DNA from: Bacteroidales bacterium | GTDB taxonomy: Bacteria; Bacteroidota; Bacteroidia; Bacteroidales; UBA12077 | Length of the DNA stretch: 52,558 nt | Direction: 5' to 3' | NCBI GenBank assembly: GCA_030611105.1 | Contig: JAUWQL010000006.1 | Span: forward strand, 1-52,558 | Part shown: piece after piece, positions 20,630-29,065 of the stretch | Layout: each line of letters begins with the position of its first letter | How positions within the stretch are numbered: the stretch's first letter is position 1 | The notes under the pieces: generated by a model | What the model saw: only the letters and a program-made list of their open reading frames with translations | The model's database searches: none | Told to the model about the DNA's origin: nothing | Program-made: the position numbers and the translations under genes

Positions 20630-21838
20630 TTGATGAAGTTTACTGAGTTTAATTTGAATGATCGATTGCTGGAGGCCATATCATACATGGATTTTGATGA
20701 GGCTACTCCGATACAGGAACTGGCTATACCTGAAATAATACAAGAAAACGATCTTATCGCTTGTGCTCAAACCGGAACAGGTAAAACGGCTGCTTTTATT
20801 TTACCAATTTTAAATAAGTTAAGTGGAATAAAAGGAACATCAATTAATACATTAATTATTGTTCCTACTCGCGAATTAGCATTGCAAATAGATCAGCAGA
20901 TTCAGGGATTTTCTTATTTTGTGCCGGTTAGCTCTTGTCCTGTTTATGGTGGTGGAGATGGGAATGACTTTGAAATGGAGAGAAAAGCCCTTTTAGGTAA
21001 TGCTGAAATAATTGTTGCAACACCCGGTAAGTTGATTTCTCATTTAAAAATGGGATATGTAAAATTCGAAGAAATTAAACATTTAATTCTTGATGAGGCT
21101 GACAAAATGCTCGATATGGGATTTTATGAGGATATACGAAAGATAATATCCTATATTCCAAAAGAAAGGCAAACATTGATGTTTAGTGCAACAATGCCTC
21201 CGAAGATACGCACCTTGGCCAGTCAGATACTGAAAAATCCAAAAGAAATAAGCATAGAACTTTCAAAACCGGCCGAAGGTGTTTTACAGGCATCCTATTT
21301 AGTTTTTGAAAAGCAAAAAACAGCATTAATTAAATATCTTATATCGAATAAGCCCGATTACGACAGCATACTTATTTTTACATCAACCAAAAGCAAGGTG
21401 TTTGACATAGTAAGGGGAATGAAAGAAAGGGATTATACAATTGAAGGAATATCTTCGGATTTGGAACAAAAGGACCGCGAAGAAGTTCTTTCGCGTTTTC
21501 GCTCAAAAAGAACACGGGTTTTAGTTGCTACTGATGTAATAAGCAGAGGTATTGATATTAAAGATATAAATCTGATTATTAATTATGATGTACCACAAGA
21601 TGCCGAAGATTATGTGCATCGTGTTGGACGGACCGCCCGCGCAAAAACTACGGGTGTAGCGCTTACCCTGATTAACGAGGACGACATGTACAAATTTAAA
21701 CGTATTGAAGAGTTAATTGACCGCGAAATTATTAAAATACCCACACCTCCTGAAATTGGTGAAAGTCCTGTATGGAATCCACAACCAGTTCGCAAATACA
21801 AAAAACCGAGATATAAAGGAAAGGGAAAAAGAAAATAA
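20630..21838 (+). CDS. DEAD-box RNA helicase
   Basis: AQTGTGKTAAF, PTRELALQ, LDEADKMLDMGF, SATMP, HRVGRTAR. Confidence 0.97.
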   Translation: MMKFTEFNLNDRLLEAISYMDFDEATPIQELAIPEIIQENDLIACAQTGTGKTAAFILPILNKLSGIKGTSINTLIIVPTRELALQIDQQIQGFSYFVPVSSCPVYGGGDGNDFEMERKALLGNAEIIVATPGKLISHLKMGYVKFEEIKHLILDEADKMLDMGFYEDIRKIISYIPKERQTLMFSATMPPKIRTLASQILKNPKEISIELSKPAEGVLQASYLVFEKQKTALIKYLISNKPDYDSILIFTSTKSKVFDIVRGMKERDYTIEGISSDLEQKDREEVLSRFRSKRTRVLVATDVISRGIDIKDINLIINYDVPQDAEDYVHRVGRTARAKTTGVALTLINEDDMYKFKRIEELIDREIIKIPTPPEIGESPVWNPQPVRKYKKPRYKGKGKRK

Positions 21839-21849
21839 TGTCTTATTGA

Positions 21850-22932
21850 TTATAATTTCCCGTTTACTTTCAATCGTTTCTCATAATCGCTCATATCTTC
21901 TATCGCTTTATTAATCAGTTTCTCATTAGAGGATGACGGCTTGCTGCATGCCAAATTGTATTTCAAGGCTTTATTGGAATACTCATGTGCTTTTGCAAAG
22001 TCTAGCATCCACCAATAAGCTACACCGATATTGTAATAAAGCATGGTTGTGATCGTTTCATTGATTCTTGCTTTCTTACTACCGGATGATTCTTTAAGAG
22101 CATTCTCCCAAATTGCTATTGCTTTATTCAATTCTGTATTCACACCTTCAAAATCGGATTCAGAAGAGATCATTTCAAAAGCCTTTTTCATATGTTGAAT
22201 GGCAGACTCTAAATCGGAATAATTCACATTTTTCCCTTTTCCGGAAGCGATTTTTATTTTTTTAGTTACAGGGAGGATAGAGAAATTGCTTGCCAGTATG
22301 TTTTTAATTTCTGAAAGAGCCTTTTTATCACATTTGTTTTTCAAATCAGTGAAAAGTTCCTCTTTTTCGGCATTCAACTTTGTGTTCAATTCAGCTGTTG
22401 AATAAGTCCATTTTTCAAAATCGAAATTCAAAAGCTTTTCGTTATGCTTGATTGTTTGTTCGAAAATAGTTTTGCCGTTGTTGCTTATTAAACTAAGATT
22501 TACCGGATAAGTGCAGGTAATCTGATAATAATAGCCTGTTACATTTTTACCCTGATTAACGTTAAATACATCTTTTGTAATGAGTTCCTTATTGAATTGG
22601 AATTCACCAAATTTAGCATTGATTATTAATACATCATTTTGATCTTCAACTTTTTTATACCCATATAATTTCAAATACTGATTACTTAACTTATCAAGAT
22701 CGGTATTTTCTAAGGTAATATCCATACTTAATACAGAATTGTATGTTTTTATACTTTCGTTGAGAGGCTGTAAAGGTAATTGTGTATAGCTGACCTTAAT
22801 GTTTTTCATATCGGCTTTTTGAGCAAACATGAAAACATTGATAAACATGAAAAGAATTGTAAATCCAATTAGTTTTTTAGTTTTATAGGATATCATAACA
22901 TAAGATTTTAGTAAAAAACAGAACTGAATCAA
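21850..22932 (-). CDS. hypothetical secreted protein with TPR-like C-terminus
   Basis: 360-aa ORF with signal-peptide-like N-terminus; C-terminal YNIGVAYWWMLDFAKAHEYSNKALKYN. Confidence 0.65.
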   Translation of the reverse strand: MIQFCFLLKSYVMISYKTKKLIGFTILFMFINVFMFAQKADMKNIKVSYTQLPLQPLNESIKTYNSVLSMDITLENTDLDKLSNQYLKLYGYKKVEDQNDVLIINAKFGEFQFNKELITKDVFNVNQGKNVTGYYYQITCTYPVNLSLISNNGKTIFEQTIKHNEKLLNFDFEKWTYSTAELNTKLNAEKEELFTDLKNKCDKKALSEIKNILASNFSILPVTKKIKIASGKGKNVNYSDLESAIQHMKKAFEMISSESDFEGVNTELNKAIAIWENALKESSGSKKARINETITTMLYYNIGVAYWWMLDFAKAHEYSNKALKYNLACSKPSSSNEKLINKAIEDMSDYEKRLKVNGKL

Positions 22933-23068
22933 GTTACAAAAAATATTGTATTACACAATCAAACAGAAAGTTTTAAGTTGCCCTACGGGATGAGTTTTTA
23001 TTTTTCGCACGGATAATCTAACTCTCGGCATACAAGCATATTCGCGCGAGCAAGCGATTTGTAAAATA

Positions 23069-23341
23069 CTAACTCAGCATCTGGGCTACCTTATCATTAA
23101 TAATAGCCTTGAACTCATCGCAGCAAGCAGTAATCTCAACAAGATAGATATTAGGAGCATTAAAAACTAATTTAAATACAACACTTTTACCGTGCGTTTT
23201 GCATTTAATTTCGGATATATTCGCTGAAATAATCGAAGTATATGTTTCCGCTATTGCTGGTTTAGGCCGTCCGTCAGGGTTTTGAAATACAATTTTATGC
23301 ATGGGTTTTAGATTATGGATCGAATTTATGCATTTATTCAA
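23069..23341 (-). CDS. hypothetical protein
   Basis: 90-aa ORF, no recognised family. Confidence 0.45.
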   Translation of the reverse strand: MNKCINSIHNLKPMHKIVFQNPDGRPKPAIAETYTSIISANISEIKCKTHGKSVVFKLVFNAPNIYLVEITACCDEFKAIINDKVAQMLS

Positions 23342-23442
23342 CTATAAACAATCTTATTGCTTATATTCAGATATACAGATTGCATTTAATTAAATACTAT
23401 CCACAACTATTATTGTTCTACTATCTTAACGCGTTGGTTTTT

Positions 23443-23480
23443 GGCTTTCCCGTCCCGATAGCTATCGGGATCGGGAAGCT
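23443..23480. repeat. palindromic intergenic repeat (CCCGATAGCTATCGGG core)
   Basis: Perfect palindrome TCCCGATAGCTATCGGGA at 23453..23470, nested in a longer CTTTCCCG...CGGGAAG inverted repeat. Confidence 0.75.
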
Positions 23481-23579
23481 TTAGCAAGTAAACGCGAACG
23501 AGCGGGGAGTGGTTATAAATAATAGTAATAGTGTAGATAAAACTGTTAATCTATAAATAAATAGCTCTTGATTCGGCAA

Positions 23580-24962
23580 CTATTTTAAAGGATTTTTTTG
23601 AATCCACCGGTTGTATAACCACATGAAAAAAGCAGAGGCGATACCGATTCCCATAAGAATTATCCACCCTAAAGAATTCCAAAAAGGATCAAGTTGCAAA
23701 AGCCCGTTTTCGAGCATAATTGAATTCTTGCACATTATTTCATTTAGAATAGCAGCACCTGCAGGTCCTCCAATTAATGCGCCTATTGCCATGGGAAGAT
23801 TTGCATAACCCAGGAAAAGACCTTCCTTGCCTTTAGGAGCAAGAGCTCCTATAAATTCAAATTGTCGGGCAGCTGCAAAAAGTTCACCAAAAGCAATTAA
23901 AGCCACAGTAAGAACAATGAATAGTGAACCTATTGGAATTGTTACCCAAAAAAGGTTTACACCCTCTCTGATATTGCCATATAAAAGTATTGGCACCAGG
24001 TTTATTAACATTGAAAGTCCGATAATAATCCCACCTATAATAATTGATTTAATTGGTTTAAGCTTACCGAATAGTCTTATAACTAATAATTGGAAAAAAA
24101 CAATAACAAATGGATTGGCCATAGTGTAAATATCCACAGCAGGATCAATTTCTACTACCATTTCCAGATATTTAGGGAGAACATTGTACACTTGTGCATA
24201 AACGAACCAAAAACCACTAATCACCAGTAAAAATACAGCAAATCTAAGATTACGCAACACAAGAATCATGTCTAACAGAATTTTTGCAACTGTTTTTTTA
24301 GGTTCATCTTTTATTTCTTGTTCAGGCTCTTTATAAAAAAACAGAACTACAAAAAATGCAAAAATGGAGGCAGCTACCGATACTGCAAATATATAGCTGA
24401 GATCGAATTCTTTCCTGGCAATATAACTTATGCCTCTTCCTAATAATGATCCAACATTGATTATCATGTAGAATATGCCAAAACCCAGTGTTGCTCTTGT
24501 TCCGGAAGTTTTTTGAATTGTTCCTGAGATGCATGGTTTGATAACTGATCCACCCAGACCAATCAGTATAATGGCAGCAATTACAGGAATGATAATGTCA
24601 TATCCACTCGTTATTTCACTTGAACTTTTAGCAAGTAAGGTTGCGCCTCCAAACCATACGGGATATCCCATGATAAAATATCCTATGGACAGAAGAACAA
24701 AGGCTCCAAGTAGTGATTTCTTAAAACCAATTTCATCGGCAATGGTTCCGGATAAAATGGGTAAGAAGAACACGAGAAACCATAAGATTCCGTTTAAGGT
24801 ACTGGGCCAATAATCGCCGAGTCCCAGACGTCCGAGATAAAGCACAACGAAACTCGCCATTGCATAATAAGCACCCCTTTCAATTAGTTCAGTTACATTT
24901 GCTGTCCAGAATGTTTTTGGAAAGGCTTCAGGTTTTTTTATTTGTGTGTTATTATTTTCCAT
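23580..24962 (-). CDS. POT/PTR-type MFS transporter
   Basis: 460 aa, ~12 TM; FPKTFWTANVTELIERGAYYAMASFVVLYL, GGSVIKPCISGTIQ. Confidence 0.88.
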   Translation of the reverse strand: MENNNTQIKKPEAFPKTFWTANVTELIERGAYYAMASFVVLYLGRLGLGDYWPSTLNGILWFLVFFLPILSGTIADEIGFKKSLLGAFVLLSIGYFIMGYPVWFGGATLLAKSSSEITSGYDIIIPVIAAIILIGLGGSVIKPCISGTIQKTSGTRATLGFGIFYMIINVGSLLGRGISYIARKEFDLSYIFAVSVAASIFAFFVVLFFYKEPEQEIKDEPKKTVAKILLDMILVLRNLRFAVFLLVISGFWFVYAQVYNVLPKYLEMVVEIDPAVDIYTMANPFVIVFFQLLVIRLFGKLKPIKSIIIGGIIIGLSMLINLVPILLYGNIREGVNLFWVTIPIGSLFIVLTVALIAFGELFAAARQFEFIGALAPKGKEGLFLGYANLPMAIGALIGGPAGAAILNEIMCKNSIMLENGLLQLDPFWNSLGWIILMGIGIASAFFMWLYNRWIQKNPLK

Positions 24963-25129
24963 TTTAAAATAGATCTAAACTTTTACCATTTATCTTTTTA
25001 CTTTTTCCTTTTGTCTTGTAGCAATTTACGAATATACGTAATCCTGTCTATTTTTATAAATGTGAATTTACAAAATTTGATCATCTGGTAATGTTAAATT
25101 AATTAAAAAACACGGATTACAAATCCGCG

Positions 25130-25294
25130 CTAGCGGAATTTCTGAACTATAGCAAAAATGTCATCATTTTCAATTTCATATTTACCATCGTCTAATTTTG
25201 AAAAATCGGTTTTGCAGATGAATACAAATGCTCTGGCAAATCGCGGATGCAGACTTTCGTAGATTTCTGAATTTTTAATTTTATCTATTATCAT
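25130..25294 (-). pseudogene. truncated YhcH/YjgK/YiaL (DUF386)-like N-terminal fragment
   Basis: Manual translation MIIDKIKNSEIYESLHPRFARAFVFICKTDFSKLDDGKYEIENDDIFAIVQKFR*; resembles only the N-terminal third of the family; stop lies in a CGCTAGCG repeat-like sequence. Confidence 0.65.
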
Positions 25295-25312
25295 AATATT
25301 TTTTTAATACGA

Positions 25313-25336
25313 CGTAGCGAGGACGCTACGCCGAAC
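25313..25336 (+). repeat. REP-like hairpin copy A
   Basis: CGTAGCG-AGGA-CGCTACG-CCGAAC: 7-bp stem, 4-nt loop, CCGAAC tail. Confidence 0.75.
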
Positions 25337-25341
25337 AAGAC

Positions 25342-25986
25342 TTACTTTTTGTTTGATTTCCGAAGATGCTTTGTTTTTCTACTAGTTATATAAATACTCC
25401 GTATAAGATGATTTACAGCTTCTAGTGCTGATCCAATTACTGTAATTGAATGACTTTTAATTTGATGTGCACTTATGTTGCCAATTTCTCTTAGTTTATC
25501 TATAATTTCTAAATCATTTTTTGAGATATATCCATCTTCAAACAGGTTAGAAATTTTCTCCTTTAAATTTTTTCCAATGATCTTTTTATTTAGACAAACA
25601 GCCTCTACGATCATTCTAAGACCAATTCCACTTAAGATCATTGAATCAGATATATATGCTTCAATAACTTCAAAATATATTTGTGATACAAAATTTGGGA
25701 CATATGAAAAATCATCTTCACTTAAAAATTCGTCTTCATATAAGTAAAATCTATCTTCAGGGTAGTTATAATGAAGAATGTCATCATCATTTTGGATATC
25801 ACTATCCCATGCTAATTTTAAAAATGAAATTTCATCACATCCAAGGCATCTTATAATATTAAAACATTCATACTCGGTTGTATCATTTGATGATTCCATT
25901 TCAATTTCATTAGTTTTTTCCAGAATTTTATGATTAGTATAAGTTTCACATCTTTTGCATCTTGTATTAATTATTTCTTTATTCAT
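25342..25986 (-). CDS. DUF4145 domain-containing protein
   Basis: Zn-binding CKRCETYT...CFNIIRCLGCDEISF and MILSGIGLRMIVEAVCLNKKI...LREIGNISAHQ. Confidence 0.8.
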   Translation of the reverse strand: MNKEIINTRCKRCETYTNHKILEKTNEIEMESSNDTTEYECFNIIRCLGCDEISFLKLAWDSDIQNDDDILHYNYPEDRFYLYEDEFLSEDDFSYVPNFVSQIYFEVIEAYISDSMILSGIGLRMIVEAVCLNKKIIGKNLKEKISNLFEDGYISKNDLEIIDKLREIGNISAHQIKSHSITVIGSALEAVNHLIRSIYITSRKTKHLRKSNKK

Positions 25987-26079
25987 TAGAAGTATTTTTT
26001 AATTTTGATTGACAGAATTATTTAAAAAAAATCGAAAATTTATCATCTTGTATAAGAAGCCCAGGTTTATTATTTCCCC

Positions 26080-26103
26080 GTTCGGCTTAGGCTATTGCCT
26101 AAG
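26080..26103 (-). repeat. REP-like hairpin copy B
   Basis: On minus strand CTTAGGC-AATA-GCCTAAG-CCGAAC: same architecture as copy A with a different, compensated stem. Confidence 0.75.
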
Positions 26104-26141
26104 TCGTAATATCAATTAATATCACTTAATATCAATTGATT

Positions 26142-26702
26142 TTATACTGTTTTCCATCTAAAATCTGCTTTTATTACTTCAATTAAACTTTCAAGATCAG
26201 CATAATTTCTTGCGCTGCTATATAAGTAATCTTCTGGTTTTTCAACTATGCCTGCTGCAACAGGATTGTTATGTATGTATTCTATCTTCTGTTCTATAAA
26301 CTTTTGACTATAAATTAGTTCTGCATGATTTTCATGAGTCCATATTTGGAAAGATTGATTTTTCTTGAATTTCCCATGATATTCGAAAACAACCCTCATC
26401 CAGTCTCGCCGGCTTTCTTGTTTGTCTTCTAGTATCTTTAAAAACTTTTTACTTGTAAAGTTTTTAAAATCACGTATTGTTCCACTTAAATCTCCACACT
26501 GGCTTCGTGCTAAAAGATGAATATGATTTGACATGATCACATAAGCTATTACCTCTAATCCTTTATGTCTTTGACAATACTGAAGACTGTCAATAACAAT
26601 ATCCCGATAAACTTTACGCGTAAAAATATCAATCCAACCTACAATTTGAAATGTTAAATAGTACAAACCATCTTTTTCTGTTATTTTATAACCTGTTGAC
26701 AT
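26142..26702 (-). mobile_element. REP-associated tyrosine transposase (RAYT; Y1_Tnp/IS200-like)
   Basis: 186 aa; AYVIMSNHIHLLARS (HxH) and YIHNNPVAAGIVEKPEDYLYSSARNY. Confidence 0.93.
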
Positions 26703-26781
26703 ATAACAAATATAAATATTTTTACAAGTAATAATTGAATAGAATATTTTTTACAAATGTATTTAGTTAAAAATAGAACGA

Positions 26782-26805
26782 TGCAGGCAAAAGCCTACGC
26801 CGAAC
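26782..26805 (+). repeat. REP-like hairpin copy C
   Basis: TGCAGGC-AAAA-GCCTACG-CCGAAC; same architecture, stem with mismatch. Confidence 0.7.
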
Positions 26806-26816
26806 AGTGGGCACAA

Positions 26817-27920
26817 TTAGTTAATAGAATAATCAATAGATGTTTTCGCTCTGTAAAAACCTAATGTATAACAGATTCGGCCTCTTACAATGCATGGATG
26901 AATTCTATTTTCTTTTGCAAATTCTTCAATATGCAAATCGTCAAATTGTCTTTTAAAAAAGAAAGATTTCCATTCTTTGGGCACAATCAAATTATTTTGA
27001 GCAAATAAATCTGCTTCTTTCTCATCCTTTGAATTCTTGTAATCTTTTTGCTCTTTCGATGATATTAGATCAACGAACTCAGCTTTATTGTTATTTAGTA
27101 GATGTTCAAACACATGCCCTAACTCATGAAAAAGGGTAAAGGCAAAATTATCCAACCTGCTATGTCTTAGAGACATTCCAATTGCAGGGCTTCCATTACT
27201 CCAAAACGAAACACCATCTACCGGAGTTTTTTCTCCTTTTCTTTGATAAATTAATTTAATTCCAAAATCTGACAATGCCTGCTTTACTGTAATAAGAGTG
27301 TTGTTATTGATTCGTATTATTTGTCTAAGTTTCTGCATTAAATCATCCTTTTGATCATAATCAAACTTGTCAACAAAAACCTGATTTGCATTAAATTGAA
27401 GTAATTTTACCCATCCAATAATATTTATTGGATCAACTTTTAATTTTGTTGACTTCCTAAACCTAGCAAAAGTTGGTTCAGCATTGATCTTAGCTAGCTC
27501 CTCAAAATTTTGAACGTTGTACACTTTTTTAACTGCAATTATATCCTCAATAGGATCTCCACTTAATATCTTTTCTTTTTTTAAAAAAGAAGTAGCGATT
27601 TGGCTCTCAATAAACTTCCACTGCTCAATAGCATCTAATCTTTGCTGATTTTTCATGCTTATTCGAGCCTTGTCAAGATCATAATTCTTTTGAATTTCCA
27701 ACCAATATTCTGCATCAATTTCCAATGACTTTTCTAATAAAATAGCCAATTCAGCATTAATATTTCTTTTACCTTTTATTATTTCATTCAGTTGACTTTT
27801 CTTTAAACCGATTGTTTTTGCGAAATCACTTTGAGAAAAATCATTGGCTTCTATTTCATCTAATAAGATCTCACCAGGATGCGTGGCTACAAATGGAATG
27901 GTGTTTTCTGTGGTTTTCAT
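26817..27920 (-). CDS. HigA-family antitoxin (XRE HTH) fused to ImmA/IrrE-type metallopeptidase domain
   Basis: HPGEILLDEIEANDFSQSDFAKTIGLKKSQLNEIIKGKRNI; HELGH zinc motif in FTLFHELGHVFEHLLN. Confidence 0.9.
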   Translation of the reverse strand: MKTTENTIPFVATHPGEILLDEIEANDFSQSDFAKTIGLKKSQLNEIIKGKRNINAELAILLEKSLEIDAEYWLEIQKNYDLDKARISMKNQQRLDAIEQWKFIESQIATSFLKKEKILSGDPIEDIIAVKKVYNVQNFEELAKINAEPTFARFRKSTKLKVDPINIIGWVKLLQFNANQVFVDKFDYDQKDDLMQKLRQIIRINNNTLITVKQALSDFGIKLIYQRKGEKTPVDGVSFWSNGSPAIGMSLRHSRLDNFAFTLFHELGHVFEHLLNNNKAEFVDLISSKEQKDYKNSKDEKEADLFAQNNLIVPKEWKSFFFKRQFDDLHIEEFAKENRIHPCIVRGRICYTLGFYRAKTSIDYSIN

Positions 27921-27926
27921 TTTTCT

Positions 27927-28262
27927 CTATTTTTCGTAATGTTTACTAAGATCCTCAATTTCTAATAAGTCAATAATAAGATTGTCAGGATTAGTAGCTA
28001 TTTCTCTAAAAAGAATTCGATATTGCTTATTTATCCATACAACACTTATTCCTTCTAGGTTCCCCACCTTCTTTTCATAGTTGAGGCTCTTAATTTGATA
28101 TAACTGTTCAATTTTTGTTATACCTTTTAATTTGTTTATAGTCTTAACGTATTGCTTAACAAGCTGAGGGTTGGACTTATACTTTTTGTATTTTTTAACC
28201 TCACCCTCAAATAAATCAGACAAGTATGTTTTTATAAAAACTATTCTCATAATAATTAACAC
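27927..28262 (-). CDS. HigB/RelE-family toxin
   Basis: 111 aa; NKLKGITKIEQLYQIKSLNYEKKVGNLEGISVVWINKQYRILFRE...LLEIEDLSKHYE; immediately upstream of HigA-like gene. Confidence 0.88.
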   Translation of the reverse strand: MLIIMRIVFIKTYLSDLFEGEVKKYKKYKSNPQLVKQYVKTINKLKGITKIEQLYQIKSLNYEKKVGNLEGISVVWINKQYRILFREIATNPDNLIIDLLEIEDLSKHYEK

Positions 28263-28433
28263 AAATATATACTATTTGTTCACATATTTGTGAACTTTAA
28301 AGCAAATTTATATTTATTCTAAATAAGCTTGCAGGATCATTTTCGACGTGTGATGTTATTTTATCTTTTCTTTCCAGTTTGCTTGTTACACGGACAACTT
28401 ACCTTCGCTTTCAGCTACGGTCTACAAAGCATG

Positions 28434-28452
28434 CCTGCCTGTCGGCAGACAG
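28434..28452. repeat. GGCAG-family palindromic repeat
   Basis: CTGCC-TGTC-GGCAG hairpin; similar to elements at 9965 and 35910. Confidence 0.6.
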
Positions 28453-28469
28453 TTCCACGCGAGCTGGTA

Positions 28470-28482
28470 CGCTACGCCGAAC
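28470..28482 (+). repeat. degenerate REP-like element copy D
   Basis: CGCTACGCCGAAC shares right arm and tail of copy A, left arm not conserved. Confidence 0.45.
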
Positions 28483-28493
28483 TGAGATAAATA

Positions 28494-29063
28494 TTAAATT
28501 ATTTTCATTTCTTTTAGTTTCCAAAAACATCTTGCTGTAGCTTCAATATCTACTGACGCATTATGAGCTTCCTTAAAATCTTTCCCAAATAGTTTCACAT
28601 GTAATTCTGAGAGTTTTGGCCATTTATATCCATAATTTCCAGGTATTCTACAGAAGTTTGTCGATTCTTTCATTGTACAGATAGATTGCTTATTGTTAAA
28701 ATTTGTATTAATTTTTTTTCGAAACATTTCTGCTCCAATTATTTTTGAATCGAAGCTTATATTATGAGCTACCAAAGTATTTGCCCTATCTATTTCTTGG
28801 TTAAATGCATTTAAAACATTTATTAATTCTACACCCTTATCCAGTGCAATAGAAGTTGTAATACCATGAACTCGGGATGCATCTGCTGGTATAGTAAAGC
28901 CTTCTGGCTTTATTATGAATTCTTGAGTATCAATCCTATTCCCTTCTATATCAAAAACTAACCATGCAATCTGGACCAATCTTGGCCAATTATCTGAATC
29001 TGTAATTGGAGCTTTCCAATTTCTTGGCAATCCTGTCGTCTCTGTGTCAAAAAATAAATACAT
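28494..29063 (-). CDS. DnaQ-like 3'-5' exonuclease (DEDDh)
   Basis: FFDTETTGLPR, LVAHNISFDSKI, AHNASVDIEATARCF. Confidence 0.93.
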   Translation of the reverse strand: MYLFFDTETTGLPRNWKAPITDSDNWPRLVQIAWLVFDIEGNRIDTQEFIIKPEGFTIPADASRVHGITTSIALDKGVELINVLNAFNQEIDRANTLVAHNISFDSKIIGAEMFRKKINTNFNNKQSICTMKESTNFCRIPGNYGYKWPKLSELHVKLFGKDFKEAHNASVDIEATARCFWKLKEMKII

Positions 29064-29065
29064 AA

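Noticed and set aside
24331-24534. 67-aa minus-strand ORF in the POT transporter
   Set aside because: Alternative frame of a clear transporter gene.
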